Assembly: GCA_963772815.1 (NCBI GenBank)
Contig: CAVYYV010000006.1
Location: forward strand, 620,001 to 684,000
Length of the DNA: 64,000 nucleotides
Direction: 5' to 3'
Source of the DNA: DATFFO01 sp963772815
Lineage (GTDB): Bacteria; Actinomycetota; Acidimicrobiia; Spongiisociales; ZC4RG35
Made by a program: the position numbers and the translations under genes. The number at the start of each line of letters is the position of its first letter. Positions within the stretch are counted from its first letter, which is position 1. A model generated the notes under the pieces. That model ran no database searches and was not told the origin of the DNA. It saw only the letters and a list, made by a program, of their open reading frames with translations. Below, piece by piece: positions 54,265-62,759 of the stretch.

Positions 54265-54723
54265 TCAGAAAGGCGCCTCGTCGGGGCCGTAGTCTTCGCG
54301 AGCCACGGGGCCGGGAGGCACCGAGCCTTTGGCGTCTTTCCCACCGCCGCTGTTGTCCCAGTCACCCCGTGTGGTCTTGTTGACCGAGGCCGTCGCCCAT
54401 CGGAGGCTGGGACCGATCTCATCGATGCTGATCTCAACCACCGAGCGGCGATCGCCCTGCTCGGTCTCCCAGGAGCGCTGCTCGAGGCGACCGGTGATGA
54501 TGACTCGGGCCCCCTTTTGGAGCGACTCTGCCACGGACTCGGCCTGCTCACGCCATACCGTCCCGCTGAAGAAGCTGGTGTCCTCTTGCCACTCCCCGCT
54601 TTGGCGGTCCCGCCAGCGGCGGTTGACGGCCACTCGCAGCTTGGCCATGGCCACTCCCGAGGGCGTGAAACGCAGTTCAGGGTCGTCTACCAGGTTTCCT
54701 ACCACGGTCACATTGTTCGACAT
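54265..54723 (-). CDS. ssb: Single-stranded DNA-binding protein
   Basis: A 152-residue OB-fold protein. MSNNVTVVGNLVDDPELRFTPSGVAMAKLRVAVNRRW, then FFSGTVWREQAESVAESLQKGARVIITGRLEQRSWETEQGD, and a Gly-rich disordered tail ending in the acidic tip EDYGPDEAPF that recruits partner proteins. Lies between rpsF and rpsR as in most bacteria. Confidence 0.96.
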   Translation of the reverse strand: MSNNVTVVGNLVDDPELRFTPSGVAMAKLRVAVNRRWRDRQSGEWQEDTSFFSGTVWREQAESVAESLQKGARVIITGRLEQRSWETEQGDRRSVVEISIDEIGPSLRWATASVNKTTRGDWDNSGGGKDAKGSVPPGPVAREDYGPDEAPF

Positions 54724-54792
54724 CTCAGTATCTCCTTCCCAGGACGGTCGCCCCGACTATGCCGCAGGCCACTGACACCGTCCAGTGGTTCA

Positions 54793-55080
54793 TCAGTCAT
54801 CCGTGCGAAGGATCTTGTGGCGGACCACATCGTCGGCCAGGGTCAGTACTCGATCGAGATCATCCACGGCATCGGTGCCGGACTCGAAGGTCACCACCGA
54901 GTAGTAACCCTCGTTGACATGGTTGATCTCGTAGGAGAAGCGGCGCTTGCCCCACAGGTCAGAGGAGGAGATCGTCGCCCCTCGACTGGCGAGGAAGGTC
55001 TCGACCTCTTTCACCTTGGCCTGGACGTCACTCTCGGCGAACTCGGGCCGATGGATCGTCATGACTTCATAACCGCGCAT
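54793..55080 (-). CDS. rpsF: 30S ribosomal protein S6
   Basis: A 95-residue protein: MRGYEVMTIHRPEFAESDVQAKVKEVETFL, SDLWGKRRFSYEINHVNEGYYSVVTFES and a C-terminal VRHKILRTDD. First gene of the rpsF-ssb-rpsR-rplI cluster, with GGAGGTGACACACG upstream as ribosome site. 157 bases separate it from the DUF192 gene, likely containing the operon promoter. Confidence 0.96.
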   Translation of the reverse strand: MRGYEVMTIHRPEFAESDVQAKVKEVETFLASRGATISSSDLWGKRRFSYEINHVNEGYYSVVTFESGTDAVDDLDRVLTLADDVVRHKILRTDD

Positions 55081-55237
55081 CGTGTGTCACCTCCTATGGA
55101 CATCCACTTGGGAGGCCCCACTCGGTGCGCCGACATCCGCCGAACCGGTGGAGCAGGGGTCTCACGGGGCCGACCGCGCGTGGCCGGCACCGGAGCAACA
55201 AGTGTAAGGCAGTCAGGGCGTGAGAGCGAAGCCGGGG

Positions 55238-55771
55238 TCAGGGAAGGGTGAGGTGCGAGTCGCCGCTCAGATCCACCGAACCGGCCGGCACCTCGAGGGC
55301 GTAGGCCGACGGACGGTCGACGCTGTAGCCGGGACACGGCTCGGCCTGGCAGGGTGTCATCTTCAGCATTCCCACCCCGGCTCCATCCTGACCGAAGAAG
55401 ACGATGTCGAGAGGGATCACCGTGTTGCGCATGGTGAAGGTGTAGATGGCCGTGTCGCCCAGATCGAACAACATTCCGTCCAGATTGCCCAGATCGCTCA
55501 CCTGCATGAGGCCCCGGGTGCGGGTGGAGTAGGTATCCGCCCAGGCCACCGTCAGCGATTCGCCATCCACGACGATGGTCCGCACTTCGGGATCGACCAG
55601 ATCACCCGTGTCCCGGCTGGGTGAGGTAGCAGGTGTGACCTCGGACACCGGGACCTCAGGAGAGGTCGGAGAGGTCGGAGAGGTCGACGAGGTCAACGAG
55701 GTCGAGAGAGGCAGCGACTCATCGCCGGGTGCTGTGGCGCACCCGGCGATGAGAACCGTCAGGGCAATCAG
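55238..55771 (-). CDS. DUF192 lipoprotein, probable CTG start
   Basis: A secreted DUF192 protein. The conserved domain (VAWADTYSTRTRGLMQVSDLG ... LFDLGDTAIYTFTMRNTVIPLDIVFFGQDG ... EVPAG) starts near residue 65. Upstream in the same frame is a lipoprotein signal, ALTVLIAGCA, then a Ser/Thr/Pro repeat linker (TSPTSPTSPE). There is no ATG, GTG or TTG before the lipobox; a CTG at 55771 overlaps the panB stop as CTGA, matching the start/stop overlaps of the rest of the genome. A start at TTG 55696 would lose the signal peptide. DUF192 function is unknown. Confidence 0.72.
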   Translation of the reverse strand: MIALTVLIAGCATAPGDESLPLSTSLTSSTSPTSPTSPEVPVSEVTPATSPSRDTGDLVDPEVRTIVVDGESLTVAWADTYSTRTRGLMQVSDLGNLDGMLFDLGDTAIYTFTMRNTVIPLDIVFFGQDGAGVGMLKMTPCQAEPCPGYSVDRPSAYALEVPAGSVDLSGDSHLTLP

Positions 55772-56628
55772 ACCGATGGTGCGCCGGTTGACGGCGACAC
55801 CCCCAGTTCGGCGGCCACCTCTTCCGACAGGTGATAGGTCTCGTCCGGACCGGGGAAGGAGCCGCTCTTCACGTCGCCGACGTAACTCTCGAGCGCCGTC
55901 ACGGCCCGTTGGGCGAAGTCCTCGTAGCGGCGCACGAACTTTGGGTAGTGACCGAACCCCATCCCGAGCAGATCGGTGTAGACCAGCACCTGCCCATCCG
56001 TGTGTGGCCCGGCACCGATCCCGATGGTCGGCACCGACACTTGCTCCGTGACGCGCTGAGCGACCAGATCGGGAATGCCTTCGAGGACGATGGCGAAAAC
56101 CCCGGCCGACTCCAGTTCCTTGGCCTCTTGGACCAGCATGCGAGCCGTTTCCAGCTCCCGACCCTGGACCTTGTACCCGCCCATGGCGTGCACCGACTGT
56201 GGCGTGAGCCCGAGATGGCCCAGCACCGGGATCTCGGCTCCAACGATGGCCTCGATCATGGGCAACCTCCTGGTGCCGCCTTCCAGCTTCACGGCCTCGG
56301 CGTGGCCCTCCTGGACGAGGCGCCCGGCATTGCGAAGCGTGTCCTCGATCGAGATGTGGTAGCTCAGCCAGGGCATGTCCACAACCAGAAGCGAATCGGG
56401 TTTGGCACGGGCCACGGCCTGGGCGTGGAGAATCATGATGTCGATCGTCATGCCCAGCGTGTCATCCATGCCGTGGATCACATTGGCTGCCGAGTCACCC
56501 ACCAGGATTATCTCCACTCCGGCCTGGGAGGCGACCCGGGCGGACGGGTAATCGTAGGCGGTGACCATGGTGAGCTTGGGGCCACCCTTGCGGGCGCGCA
56601 CCCAGGGAACGGTGATCTTGTCACCCAT
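55768..56628 (-). CDS. panB: 3-methyl-2-oxobutanoate hydroxymethyltransferase
   Basis: First step of pantothenate synthesis, adding a hydroxymethyl group from methylene-THF to ketoisovalerate. The 286-residue TIM-barrel protein shows MVTAYDYPSARVASQAGVEIILVGDSAANVIHG (metal-binding), VVDMPWLSYH, AVKLEGG, VLGHLGLTPQSVHAMGGYKVQG and IGIGAGPHTDGQVLVYTDLLG. Start ATG 56628 (MGDKITVPWV) has GAGGAGTCTCCG before it. A single pathway gene; panC is not in the window. Confidence 0.95.
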   Translation of the reverse strand: MGDKITVPWVRARKGGPKLTMVTAYDYPSARVASQAGVEIILVGDSAANVIHGMDDTLGMTIDIMILHAQAVARAKPDSLLVVDMPWLSYHISIEDTLRNAGRLVQEGHAEAVKLEGGTRRLPMIEAIVGAEIPVLGHLGLTPQSVHAMGGYKVQGRELETARMLVQEAKELESAGVFAIVLEGIPDLVAQRVTEQVSVPTIGIGAGPHTDGQVLVYTDLLGMGFGHYPKFVRRYEDFAQRAVTALESYVGDVKSGSFPGPDETYHLSEEVAAELGVSPSTGAPSV

Positions 56629-56914
56629 CGGAGACTCCTCTCTCCCCACCACGTCGGGTTGGGGGATGTAGTCGGCTCTGTCAACCGTCGGGATGGACCT
56701 CGGCCGCCGCGCTGGGTCGCCCGTGCCCGGGGGAACGGTGGTTTCTCGTCAAATGCTAGTGGCCCGTCACGATCTGGGGACGCGTGCCACGAGTCATGGT
56801 GTCGTCATGCATCGGGAACGGGCCGAGTCGGGCCTTCGGGGGCCCGGAGGGGCCGTCATGTTTTGCCAACCTGTCGCGGCACCGCCCGCCGGTCATCGAA
56901 AACCAAGGCGGCGT

Positions 56915-57688
56915 CTACCTGGAGGCGGTCTCCAACGCCCGGCGCGCCCAGGATATGTCGGCCGCCTGATCCGCCGCCTCACCGGGGGTTTCGACGATCA
57001 CCGGACAGTCGACCGCCGCCACGACTGAAGCCAGATCCGAGGGCGGGATCTCCCCCTGGCCGAGGTTGGCGTGACGGTCACGTCTTGAGTCGAATGCATC
57101 GCGGGAGTCGTTGAGGTGGACCAGGTCGATGCGCCCGATGGCGGCCATGACCCGCTCCACCAACTCGTCCATCGGCTCTCCTCCGGCCCAGACATGGCAC
57201 GTGTCCAGCACGAAACCGACTCCATAACCCCCGATCTCCTCCCAGAGGTCCGTCAGCTCTCGAAGCCGCCTGGCAACCGCCTTGTCCCCTCCGGCGGTGT
57301 TCTCGATCAGGATCGGGACCTCCGAGTCGACCTGGTCCAGAGCCTTGCGCCAACGGGTAAAGCCCTCCGAGACGTCCCCCTCCCCTGTGACGTGACCGCC
57401 GTGAACCACGACACCGGCCGCACCCACCGTGGCTGCCGCGTCACAGGTGTCCTGAAGGATCTTCCGGCTGGGGATCCGCACCCGGTTGTTGTCGGCGCAG
57501 AGGTTGATGAGATAGGGAGCGTGGACATAGATCGGAAGGTTGGCCGCCACCAGCTCGGCGGCGTCGGAACGCGGAGCGGGCTTCTTCCATGACTGGGGGT
57601 TGGACAGGAAGATCTGCACCACGTCCGCGCCCCTCTCCTCTGCCTCCTGGAGAGGATGACGGCTCGGGGTGTGGGCTCCGATGATCAT
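56915..57688 (-). CDS. nfo: Deoxyribonuclease IV (AP endonuclease, family 2)
   Basis: DNA-repair endonuclease with a TIM-barrel and three zinc sites. The 257-residue product starts MIIGAHTPSRHPLQEAEERGADVVQIFLSNPQSW, and has YVHAPYLINLCADN, VVHGGHVTGEG, ILIENTAGGD, FVLDTCHVWAGG, VHLNDSRDAFDSRRDRHANLGQGEI and VIVETPG, covering the His, Glu and Asp zinc ligands. Shorter than E. coli Nfo (285). ATG 57688 overlaps the stop of the upstream gene by 4 bases. Confidence 0.92.
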   Translation of the reverse strand: MIIGAHTPSRHPLQEAEERGADVVQIFLSNPQSWKKPAPRSDAAELVAANLPIYVHAPYLINLCADNNRVRIPSRKILQDTCDAAATVGAAGVVVHGGHVTGEGDVSEGFTRWRKALDQVDSEVPILIENTAGGDKAVARRLRELTDLWEEIGGYGVGFVLDTCHVWAGGEPMDELVERVMAAIGRIDLVHLNDSRDAFDSRRDRHANLGQGEIPPSDLASVVAAVDCPVIVETPGEAADQAADISWARRALETASR

Positions 57689-57894
57689 CTTTGCGTCGTA
57701 CGTAGACGGGCCATCGTCACCGCCTGATCGGCGACGGCTGCTGCTACCCGGGCGGCGTCGTGTTCCCATTCCTTCGTGTAGAGGGCCACGGTGGTGTCAT
57801 CCACACGCCTGCCCGCCCACGGGTTGACAGGGAGCAGGGAACCATCGTCGACCTGGACGATGAGGACGTCGAGCTGGTCATCGTCGTCCTCCAT
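57685..57894 (-). CDS. Hypothetical protein, likely the displaced C-terminus of the preceding gene
   Basis: A 69-residue frame, MEDDDDQLDVLIVQVDDGSLLPVNPWAGRR then a helical tail. It begins inside the last codons of the membrane-protein gene (57878-58375). Read together, one extra G near 57899 would join LPWNSLRDLDAR to VMEDDDDQLDVLIVQVDDGSLLP as one beta-rich domain, so this is probably one frameshifted gene. No family recognised. Confidence 0.5.
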   Translation of the reverse strand: MEDDDDQLDVLIVQVDDGSLLPVNPWAGRRVDDTTVALYTKEWEHDAARVAAAVADQAVTMARLRTTQR

Positions 57895-58375
57895 CACCGC
57901 GGGCGTCGAGGTCGCGCAGAGAGTTCCACGGGAGCGTGACGGGAGGGCGAAACGGGCCGCTCATGCGAATATGCAGGCCCGTGTCGTCGGTGGATAGGAC
58001 CGGCGCAGGCATGAACAGCTCCTTGAGTCCCCACACCACGACCGCAGCACCGACGATGATCAGGGCCCATGCCCAGATGTAGTCCCGTGGCTCCAGCGTT
58101 TGCGGATCCGAGGTGAAGATCCGGTCCGTCAGCCAGGCCACGATCCTCTGTCGGGAGACGAAGTCGATCCCGACCACGATCGCGGGTATCCCTGCCAGGG
58201 AGATGAGCCATGTTCGCAGGGTCGAACGGCCGACCTCGTACGGCTCCAGAGTTGGGCCCGTGGCGGCGCTGGGGCTTTCCAGAACCTCCGTCCGAGGCTC
58301 TTCCGGCGGCTGAGGAGTGCGGGCACCAGTCCGAAGATGGGCGCCTCTGCTCTCGCTCGTCTCGTCTTGGGTCAC
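57878..58375 (-). CDS. Two-span membrane protein, unknown function (probably frameshifted at its 3' end)
   Basis: A 165-residue protein starting at GTG 58375, overlapping the pyrE stop as GTGA. Polar N-terminus of 45 residues; transmembrane spans at about 54-72 (WLISLAGIPAIVVGIDFV) and 97-118 (YIWAWALIIVGAAVVVWGLKELF). After the second span LSTDDTGLHIRMSGPFRPPVTLPWNSLRDLDAR looks like the start of a PH-like beta domain, which is cut off by a short out-of-frame tail; its continuation is the 57685-57894 frame. No family named. Confidence 0.65.
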   Translation of the reverse strand: MTQDETSESRGAHLRTGARTPQPPEEPRTEVLESPSAATGPTLEPYEVGRSTLRTWLISLAGIPAIVVGIDFVSRQRIVAWLTDRIFTSDPQTLEPRDYIWAWALIIVGAAVVVWGLKELFMPAPVLSTDDTGLHIRMSGPFRPPVTLPWNSLRDLDARGDGGRR

Positions 58376-58914
58376 CGGCCCACACCCAGATCGGAGGGCG
58401 TGACCAGGGCCTGGTAGGGAAGGTCGCGCCGTGCCATCTCGGCTCCCACGGTACCCGCGCTGCGATCGAAGAGGGCGACGGCCTGGACGATCACGAGTCC
58501 CTCGCCGAGCGCCACATCGATCGCCTCGAAGAAAGCCCCTCCGGTGGTGGTCGTATCCTCCAGAACTGCCACTGAGGTCCCCGGTGTCACAGGGCCCACG
58601 AGGCGCCCACCGGTCCCGTGGTCCTTGGCCGCCTTGCGAATCGAGAAGGCGTCGATGATTCCCTTCGAGCAAACAGCCGTTGCCACGGCGATCGGGTCGG
58701 CCCCCATGGTCATGCCCCCAACCGCCCGCACACCGGGATCCAGAACGGCCAACACCGCCTCCCCAACCAGCCGGGCACCCTCGCCCGAGAAGGTGGTCTG
58801 GCGGGCGTCCATGTACCAATCGGCCTGCCGGCCTGAAGCCAGCATGAAGGGACCGTCGGTGCGCAGGGAGTGGGCGCGCAGATGATCGAGGAGGCCGGGG
58901 CGGGGGGTCGTCAT
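58372..58914 (-). CDS. pyrE: Orotate phosphoribosyltransferase
   Basis: Makes OMP from orotate and PRPP in pyrimidine synthesis. The 180-residue protein begins MTTPRPGLLDHLRAHSL (ATG 58914), has FMLASGRQADWYMDARQT (substrate loop), GGMTMGADPIAVATA, the lysine-rich FSIRKAAKDHGTGGRLVGP flexible loop and the PRPP motif VAVLEDTTTTGGAFFEAID. Normal length for the short bacterial type. First gene of a small minus-strand group that ends with nfo. Confidence 0.93.
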   Translation of the reverse strand: MTTPRPGLLDHLRAHSLRTDGPFMLASGRQADWYMDARQTTFSGEGARLVGEAVLAVLDPGVRAVGGMTMGADPIAVATAVCSKGIIDAFSIRKAAKDHGTGGRLVGPVTPGTSVAVLEDTTTTGGAFFEAIDVALGEGLVIVQAVALFDRSAGTVGAEMARRDLPYQALVTPSDLGVGR

Positions 58915-58999
58915 CGCAGGGGATGGTATCGCCCTGACCCGACAATCCCCTCTCCCCCGGACCCAGCCTCCGGAGCCCAGCGCCTCTAACGTCCCCGGG

Positions 59000-60793
59000 A
59001 TGGAGCCGGTCCGAATCGCCAACTGCTCAGGGTTCTTCGGGGATCGCCTCTCGGCTGCCAAGGAAATGGTGAACGGCGGCCCGATCGACTACCTGACCGG
59101 CGACTATCTGGCCGAGCTGACAATGGCCCTGTTGTGGCGGTCCCGGGCGCGTCATCCCGAGGGTGGATACGCCCGCACCTTCCTCGCCCAGATGAGAGAT
59201 GTGATGGCCGACTGCCTGGAGCGCGGGATCCGGGTGGTGGTCAACGCCGGAGGCCTCAACCCGACCGGCCTGGCCTCTGCCCTCCAGACGCTCGCCACCG
59301 AACTGGGGGTTGATCCGGTGGTTGCGGCAGTGGATGGGGACGACCTGATGTCCCGCCTCGACCAGGTACCACTGATGTCGTTCGAGGACGGCTCATCGCT
59401 GTCCGACGCAGATGTGACCCCTGTGACGGTCAACGCCTATCTGGGCTGCTGGGGCATCGTCGAGGCCCTGGAGCGCGGCGCCGACATCGTGGTGACGGGA
59501 CGGGTCACGGACGCCGCCCTGGTGATGGGGCCGGCCGCCCACAGCTTCGGATGGGGACGTGACGAGTGGGACCGTCTGGCCGGCGCCCTCGTGGCGGGGC
59601 ATGTGATCGAGTGCGGCGCCCAGGCGACCGGCGGCAACTACGCCTTCTTTCAACAGGTCCCGGGGCTGGATCACGTCGGCTTCCCCCTGGTCGAGATGGC
59701 CGAGGACGGCAGCTTTGTCGTGACCAAGCATCCAGGAACCGGCGGCATGGTGACGACGGGCACGGTGACCGCCCAACTGCTCTACGAGGTGGGGGGCCAC
59801 CGCTACCCCAACCCGGACGTGACTGCCCGATTCGACACCATCCGGCTGGAACACACAGGCCCCGACAGGGTCAGGGTGAGCGGCGTCGTCGGCCAGCCCC
59901 CACCTCCACGGCTCAAGGTGGCGATCAACTACTTGGGCGGCTACCGAAACCAGGTCACGTTCGTCCTGACCGGTCTCGACATCGAGGCCAAGGCGGCGGC
60001 CGTCGAAGCAGCCCTGTGGAAGGCGATGGGCGGACGGGAATCCGTCGACGAAGCAGAGGTGGGTCTGGTCCGCTGGGATCGCCCCAACCCGACCAGCAAC
60101 GAGCAGGCCATGGCCCATCTTCGGGTCACGGTCAAGGACCAGGACGCCGACAAGGTGGGCCGCCGTTTCTCGGGTGCCGCGGTGGAGTTGGCCCTGGCCA
60201 ACTACCCGGGGTTCTTCGCCACCGAGCCGCCCGGCGACGCCTCACCCTACGCCGTGTACTGGCCGGCCACGGTCGACCGTGACCTGGTTCCCGCCCGGGT
60301 CCATGTAAGCGGAGAGCTGACCGAGGTCTCGAGTGTGGCACCGGCCACGAGTGACGAGCTGGCGGACGTGATCGTGAGCTATCCGGCGTTTTCCCCGGTC
60401 GGCGAGACGGTGGCTGCGTCCCTGGGACGAGTGGCCGGGGCGAGATCGGGCGACAAGGGTGGGGACGCCAATGTGGGCATCTGGGTGGAGGATCCCGCCG
60501 CCTTCGCCTGGCTGAGCGATTTTCTCAGCGAGGAAGGGTTCCGCCGACTCTTGCCGGAGGCGGACTCTTTGGCCATCGAGCGGCACGTCTTCCCCAACCT
60601 GTCGGCGCTCAACTTCGTCGTCAAGGGCCTGCTGGGGCAGGGAGTCGCTGCCTCCACACGCCTCGACCCGCAGGCCAAGTCGCTGGGCGAGTACGTCCGG
60701 GCCCGCTTGGTGGACTTACCGCTCCAGTATTTGGGTCGTCGGCATGGTGCCGAGAAGCATGAGGATGCCGGTAGCATCCTGGGTGGGAAATGA
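59000..60793 (+). CDS. AtuA-like protein (DUF1446), acyclic terpene utilisation family
   Basis: A 597-residue protein of the AtuA/DUF1446 family. N-terminal part: RIANCSGFFGDRLSAAKEMVNGGPIDYLTGDYLAELTMALL, VVNAGGLNPTGLA, DIVVTGRVTDAALVMGP and AQATGGNYAFFQQVPGL. C-terminal AtuA-like ferredoxin-fold part: SLGRVAGARSGDKGGDANVGIWV and NLSALNFVVKGLLGQGV. The family is named from the citronellol/terpene catabolic cluster in Pseudomonas, but the reaction is not established here and the other atu genes are missing. Overlaps the cis-prenyltransferase gene by 4 bases, giving a possible isoprenoid connection. Start ATG 59000. Confidence 0.85.
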   Translation: MEPVRIANCSGFFGDRLSAAKEMVNGGPIDYLTGDYLAELTMALLWRSRARHPEGGYARTFLAQMRDVMADCLERGIRVVVNAGGLNPTGLASALQTLATELGVDPVVAAVDGDDLMSRLDQVPLMSFEDGSSLSDADVTPVTVNAYLGCWGIVEALERGADIVVTGRVTDAALVMGPAAHSFGWGRDEWDRLAGALVAGHVIECGAQATGGNYAFFQQVPGLDHVGFPLVEMAEDGSFVVTKHPGTGGMVTTGTVTAQLLYEVGGHRYPNPDVTARFDTIRLEHTGPDRVRVSGVVGQPPPPRLKVAINYLGGYRNQVTFVLTGLDIEAKAAAVEAALWKAMGGRESVDEAEVGLVRWDRPNPTSNEQAMAHLRVTVKDQDADKVGRRFSGAAVELALANYPGFFATEPPGDASPYAVYWPATVDRDLVPARVHVSGELTEVSSVAPATSDELADVIVSYPAFSPVGETVAASLGRVAGARSGDKGGDANVGIWVEDPAAFAWLSDFLSEEGFRRLLPEADSLAIERHVFPNLSALNFVVKGLLGQGVAASTRLDPQAKSLGEYVRARLVDLPLQYLGRRHGAEKHEDAGSILGGK

Positions 60794-61563
60794 CACGACC
60801 GAGCAGCCTTCTCTACAAGCTGTACGAGGACCGTCTGGTCCGCTCCCTGGACAAGGACCGGCTGCCCCACCATCTGGGCATCGTCCTCGACGGGCACCGT
60901 CGCTACGCCCGCCACCAGGGCCTGGCCAGCTACACCGACTCCTACCAGGCCGGCATGCGGCGGTTCGAGGACTTCCTCGGCTGGGCCCAGGAGCTGCAAA
61001 TCCCCGCCGTCACCGCCTGGGTTCTCTCCCGGGAGAACCTGGAGCGTTCGCGCCAGGAGCTGGAGCCCTATTTCGAGGTCTTGATCGACCTGTTCGGCCG
61101 CCTTCGCACACTTCCTGCCTGCCAGGACATGAGCATCAGGTTCATCGGCTCTCTCGACCTACTTCCCGACGAGTTGGTCATGGCTGCCAAGGACGCCGAG
61201 TCGGCGCGCACCGACGGTTCACGCCATCTCAACATTGCCATGGGCTATGGGGGACGCCAAGAGATCGTCGACGCCGCCCGTGACCTGGTCTCGGACCTGG
61301 CTCGTTCCGGTGTGGAGGCGTCCGAGTTGGCGTCCCGGATCGACGCCGACTCTCTAGCCAAGCACATGTATTCGGCCGACCTCCCCGATCCGGACCTCCT
61401 CATTCGCACGTCCGGCGAATCCCGCCTGTCGGGTTTCTTGCTCTGGCAGTCCGCCTACGCGGAATTCGTCTTCGTCGACGTGTACTGGCCCGCCTTCCGC
61501 CGGGTGGACTTCTTGCGCGCCATCCGGGACTTCAACCGGCGCGACCGGCGATTCGGTCGCTGA
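60790..61563 (+). CDS. Cis-prenyltransferase (UppS / Z-farnesyl diphosphate synthase-like)
   Basis: A 257-residue enzyme that condenses isopentenyl diphosphate into cis-polyprenyl diphosphates. LGIVLDGHRRYARHQGL is the diphosphate-binding motif, with His36 where most family members have Asn (DGN). Also present: LSRENLERSRQEL, MGYGGRQEIVDAARDL, PDPDLLIRTSGESRLSGFLLWQSAYAEFVFVD and WPAFRRVDFLRAIRDFNRRDRRFGR. The C-terminal part is close to Mycobacterium Rv1086, a short-chain Z-FPP synthase, as I remember it. ATG 60790 overlaps the AtuA-like stop. Confidence 0.9.
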   Translation: MTRPSSLLYKLYEDRLVRSLDKDRLPHHLGIVLDGHRRYARHQGLASYTDSYQAGMRRFEDFLGWAQELQIPAVTAWVLSRENLERSRQELEPYFEVLIDLFGRLRTLPACQDMSIRFIGSLDLLPDELVMAAKDAESARTDGSRHLNIAMGYGGRQEIVDAARDLVSDLARSGVEASELASRIDADSLAKHMYSADLPDPDLLIRTSGESRLSGFLLWQSAYAEFVFVDVYWPAFRRVDFLRAIRDFNRRDRRFGR

Positions 61564-61572
61564 GAATCTCCC

Positions 61573-62589
61573 CTACAGGCGCGGGGCCACTTCTTCGGCC
61601 AGTCGCTGCATCAACTCCACCTGCTGCTCGTAGGTGAGGGTGGCGAGATAGCTGCGGGCGACGAATTCGACCGGCAACGGGGCCTGCTCGCGGATGTCGA
61701 GCAGGGTGGAGACGATCTGGTCGGGTGTCCCGACGACGGTAGAGCGCCCGAACAGCCGATCCCGTTTGTCCTCGGTCAGTTCCGGCGCCGCCGGGGGCGG
61801 GCCGGGCCGATCGGCTGAAGCCTCCATGTCCGAGTACTTCCACATCATTTGCCACAGATGGGGCGTGTAACGCTCCCAGGCGTCGGCCACCGAGTCGCCC
61901 GGGAGCATCACCGAGTAGTGGACGATGCGTAGCTCGGTCGGGTCGCGGCCGATAAGTTCGCACTCGTCGATCAGCCACTCCAGCATCTGGAGGAACCGTT
62001 CGCCGGGAACGTTGGCGAATAGCCCATCGGCCAGACGGGCGGCCCGGCGAATGGCCCGTTCGGCGCCGCCCCCGATGAGGATGGGCACCTTCGCCGACGG
62101 GGTGGGCCGAACCGCCAACCGGGGAAGGTCGTACACCGACCCGGCGTGCTCGAAGACCTCGCCGCTCCACGCCCGGGGAAGGATGGTGAGGATCTCCTCC
62201 ATGGCCCGGCCCCGCTTGCTCATCTCCGCCCCGAGGCCTTCGAATTCGGCCTCCGACCAGCCCAGACCGAGGCCGAGCGTCAACCGGCCCTCACTGAGCA
62301 GGCTGGCAGTGGCGGCGTCTTCGGCCAGGCGGAGGGGATGATGCAGCGGAGCGAGGACGACGCCGGTGCCCACCTCGATCGTGGAGGTGGCAGCGGCGAT
62401 GGCAGCGCTCACCACCAGCAGGGAAGGCATGTAGCCGTCGTCGACGAAGTGGTGCTCGGTGGTCCAGATCGAGGACATGCCCATTCGCTCGGCATCCACG
62501 GCCAACCGGACAGTCTCGTCGTAGGCGCGGGACCAATCGGTCTCACCGGGCCGAAGTTGCGCACTCAACAAGCCGAACCCGAGGCTCAT
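61573..62589 (-). CDS. LLM-class flavin-dependent oxidoreductase
   Basis: A luciferase-like monooxygenase-fold protein, 338 residues. SIWTTEHHFVDDGYMPSLLVVSAAIAAATSTIEVGTGVVLAPLHHPLRLAEDAAT is the FMN/F420-binding N-terminal core; LTLGLGLGWSEAEFEGLG and KVPILIGGGAERAIRRAARLADGLFANVPGE follow, and VVGTPDQIVSTLLDI near the end. ATG 62589 has AGGAG just upstream, so it is preferred over the longer frame. Cofactor (FMN or F420) and substrate are not determined by sequence alone. Convergent with the prenyltransferase. Confidence 0.88.
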   Translation of the reverse strand: MSLGFGLLSAQLRPGETDWSRAYDETVRLAVDAERMGMSSIWTTEHHFVDDGYMPSLLVVSAAIAAATSTIEVGTGVVLAPLHHPLRLAEDAATASLLSEGRLTLGLGLGWSEAEFEGLGAEMSKRGRAMEEILTILPRAWSGEVFEHAGSVYDLPRLAVRPTPSAKVPILIGGGAERAIRRAARLADGLFANVPGERFLQMLEWLIDECELIGRDPTELRIVHYSVMLPGDSVADAWERYTPHLWQMMWKYSDMEASADRPGPPPAAPELTEDKRDRLFGRSTVVGTPDQIVSTLLDIREQAPLPVEFVARSYLATLTYEQQVELMQRLAEEVAPRL

Positions 62590-62759
62590 TCTCCTGATTC
62601 CTTTCGCTGGGGGGCTGAGAGTAAGTGCTCTCCGGCGGAAAGGGTACGCGTTGTTTCGGCCGCCGTTGAAACACCCACAAACCTGCGGCGGGGGCACCAA
62701 GCCCAGAGGGGCCCGTCACGGGAGCTCGATGGGTAGAGTGGGTCGAAGAGGAGGCTGCG

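Noticed and set aside
55640..55705. Short direct repeats (GGTCGGAGA units) considered as a CRISPR or regulatory array
   Set aside because: They encode the Thr-Ser-Pro linker of the DUF192 lipoprotein; units are contiguous with no spacers.
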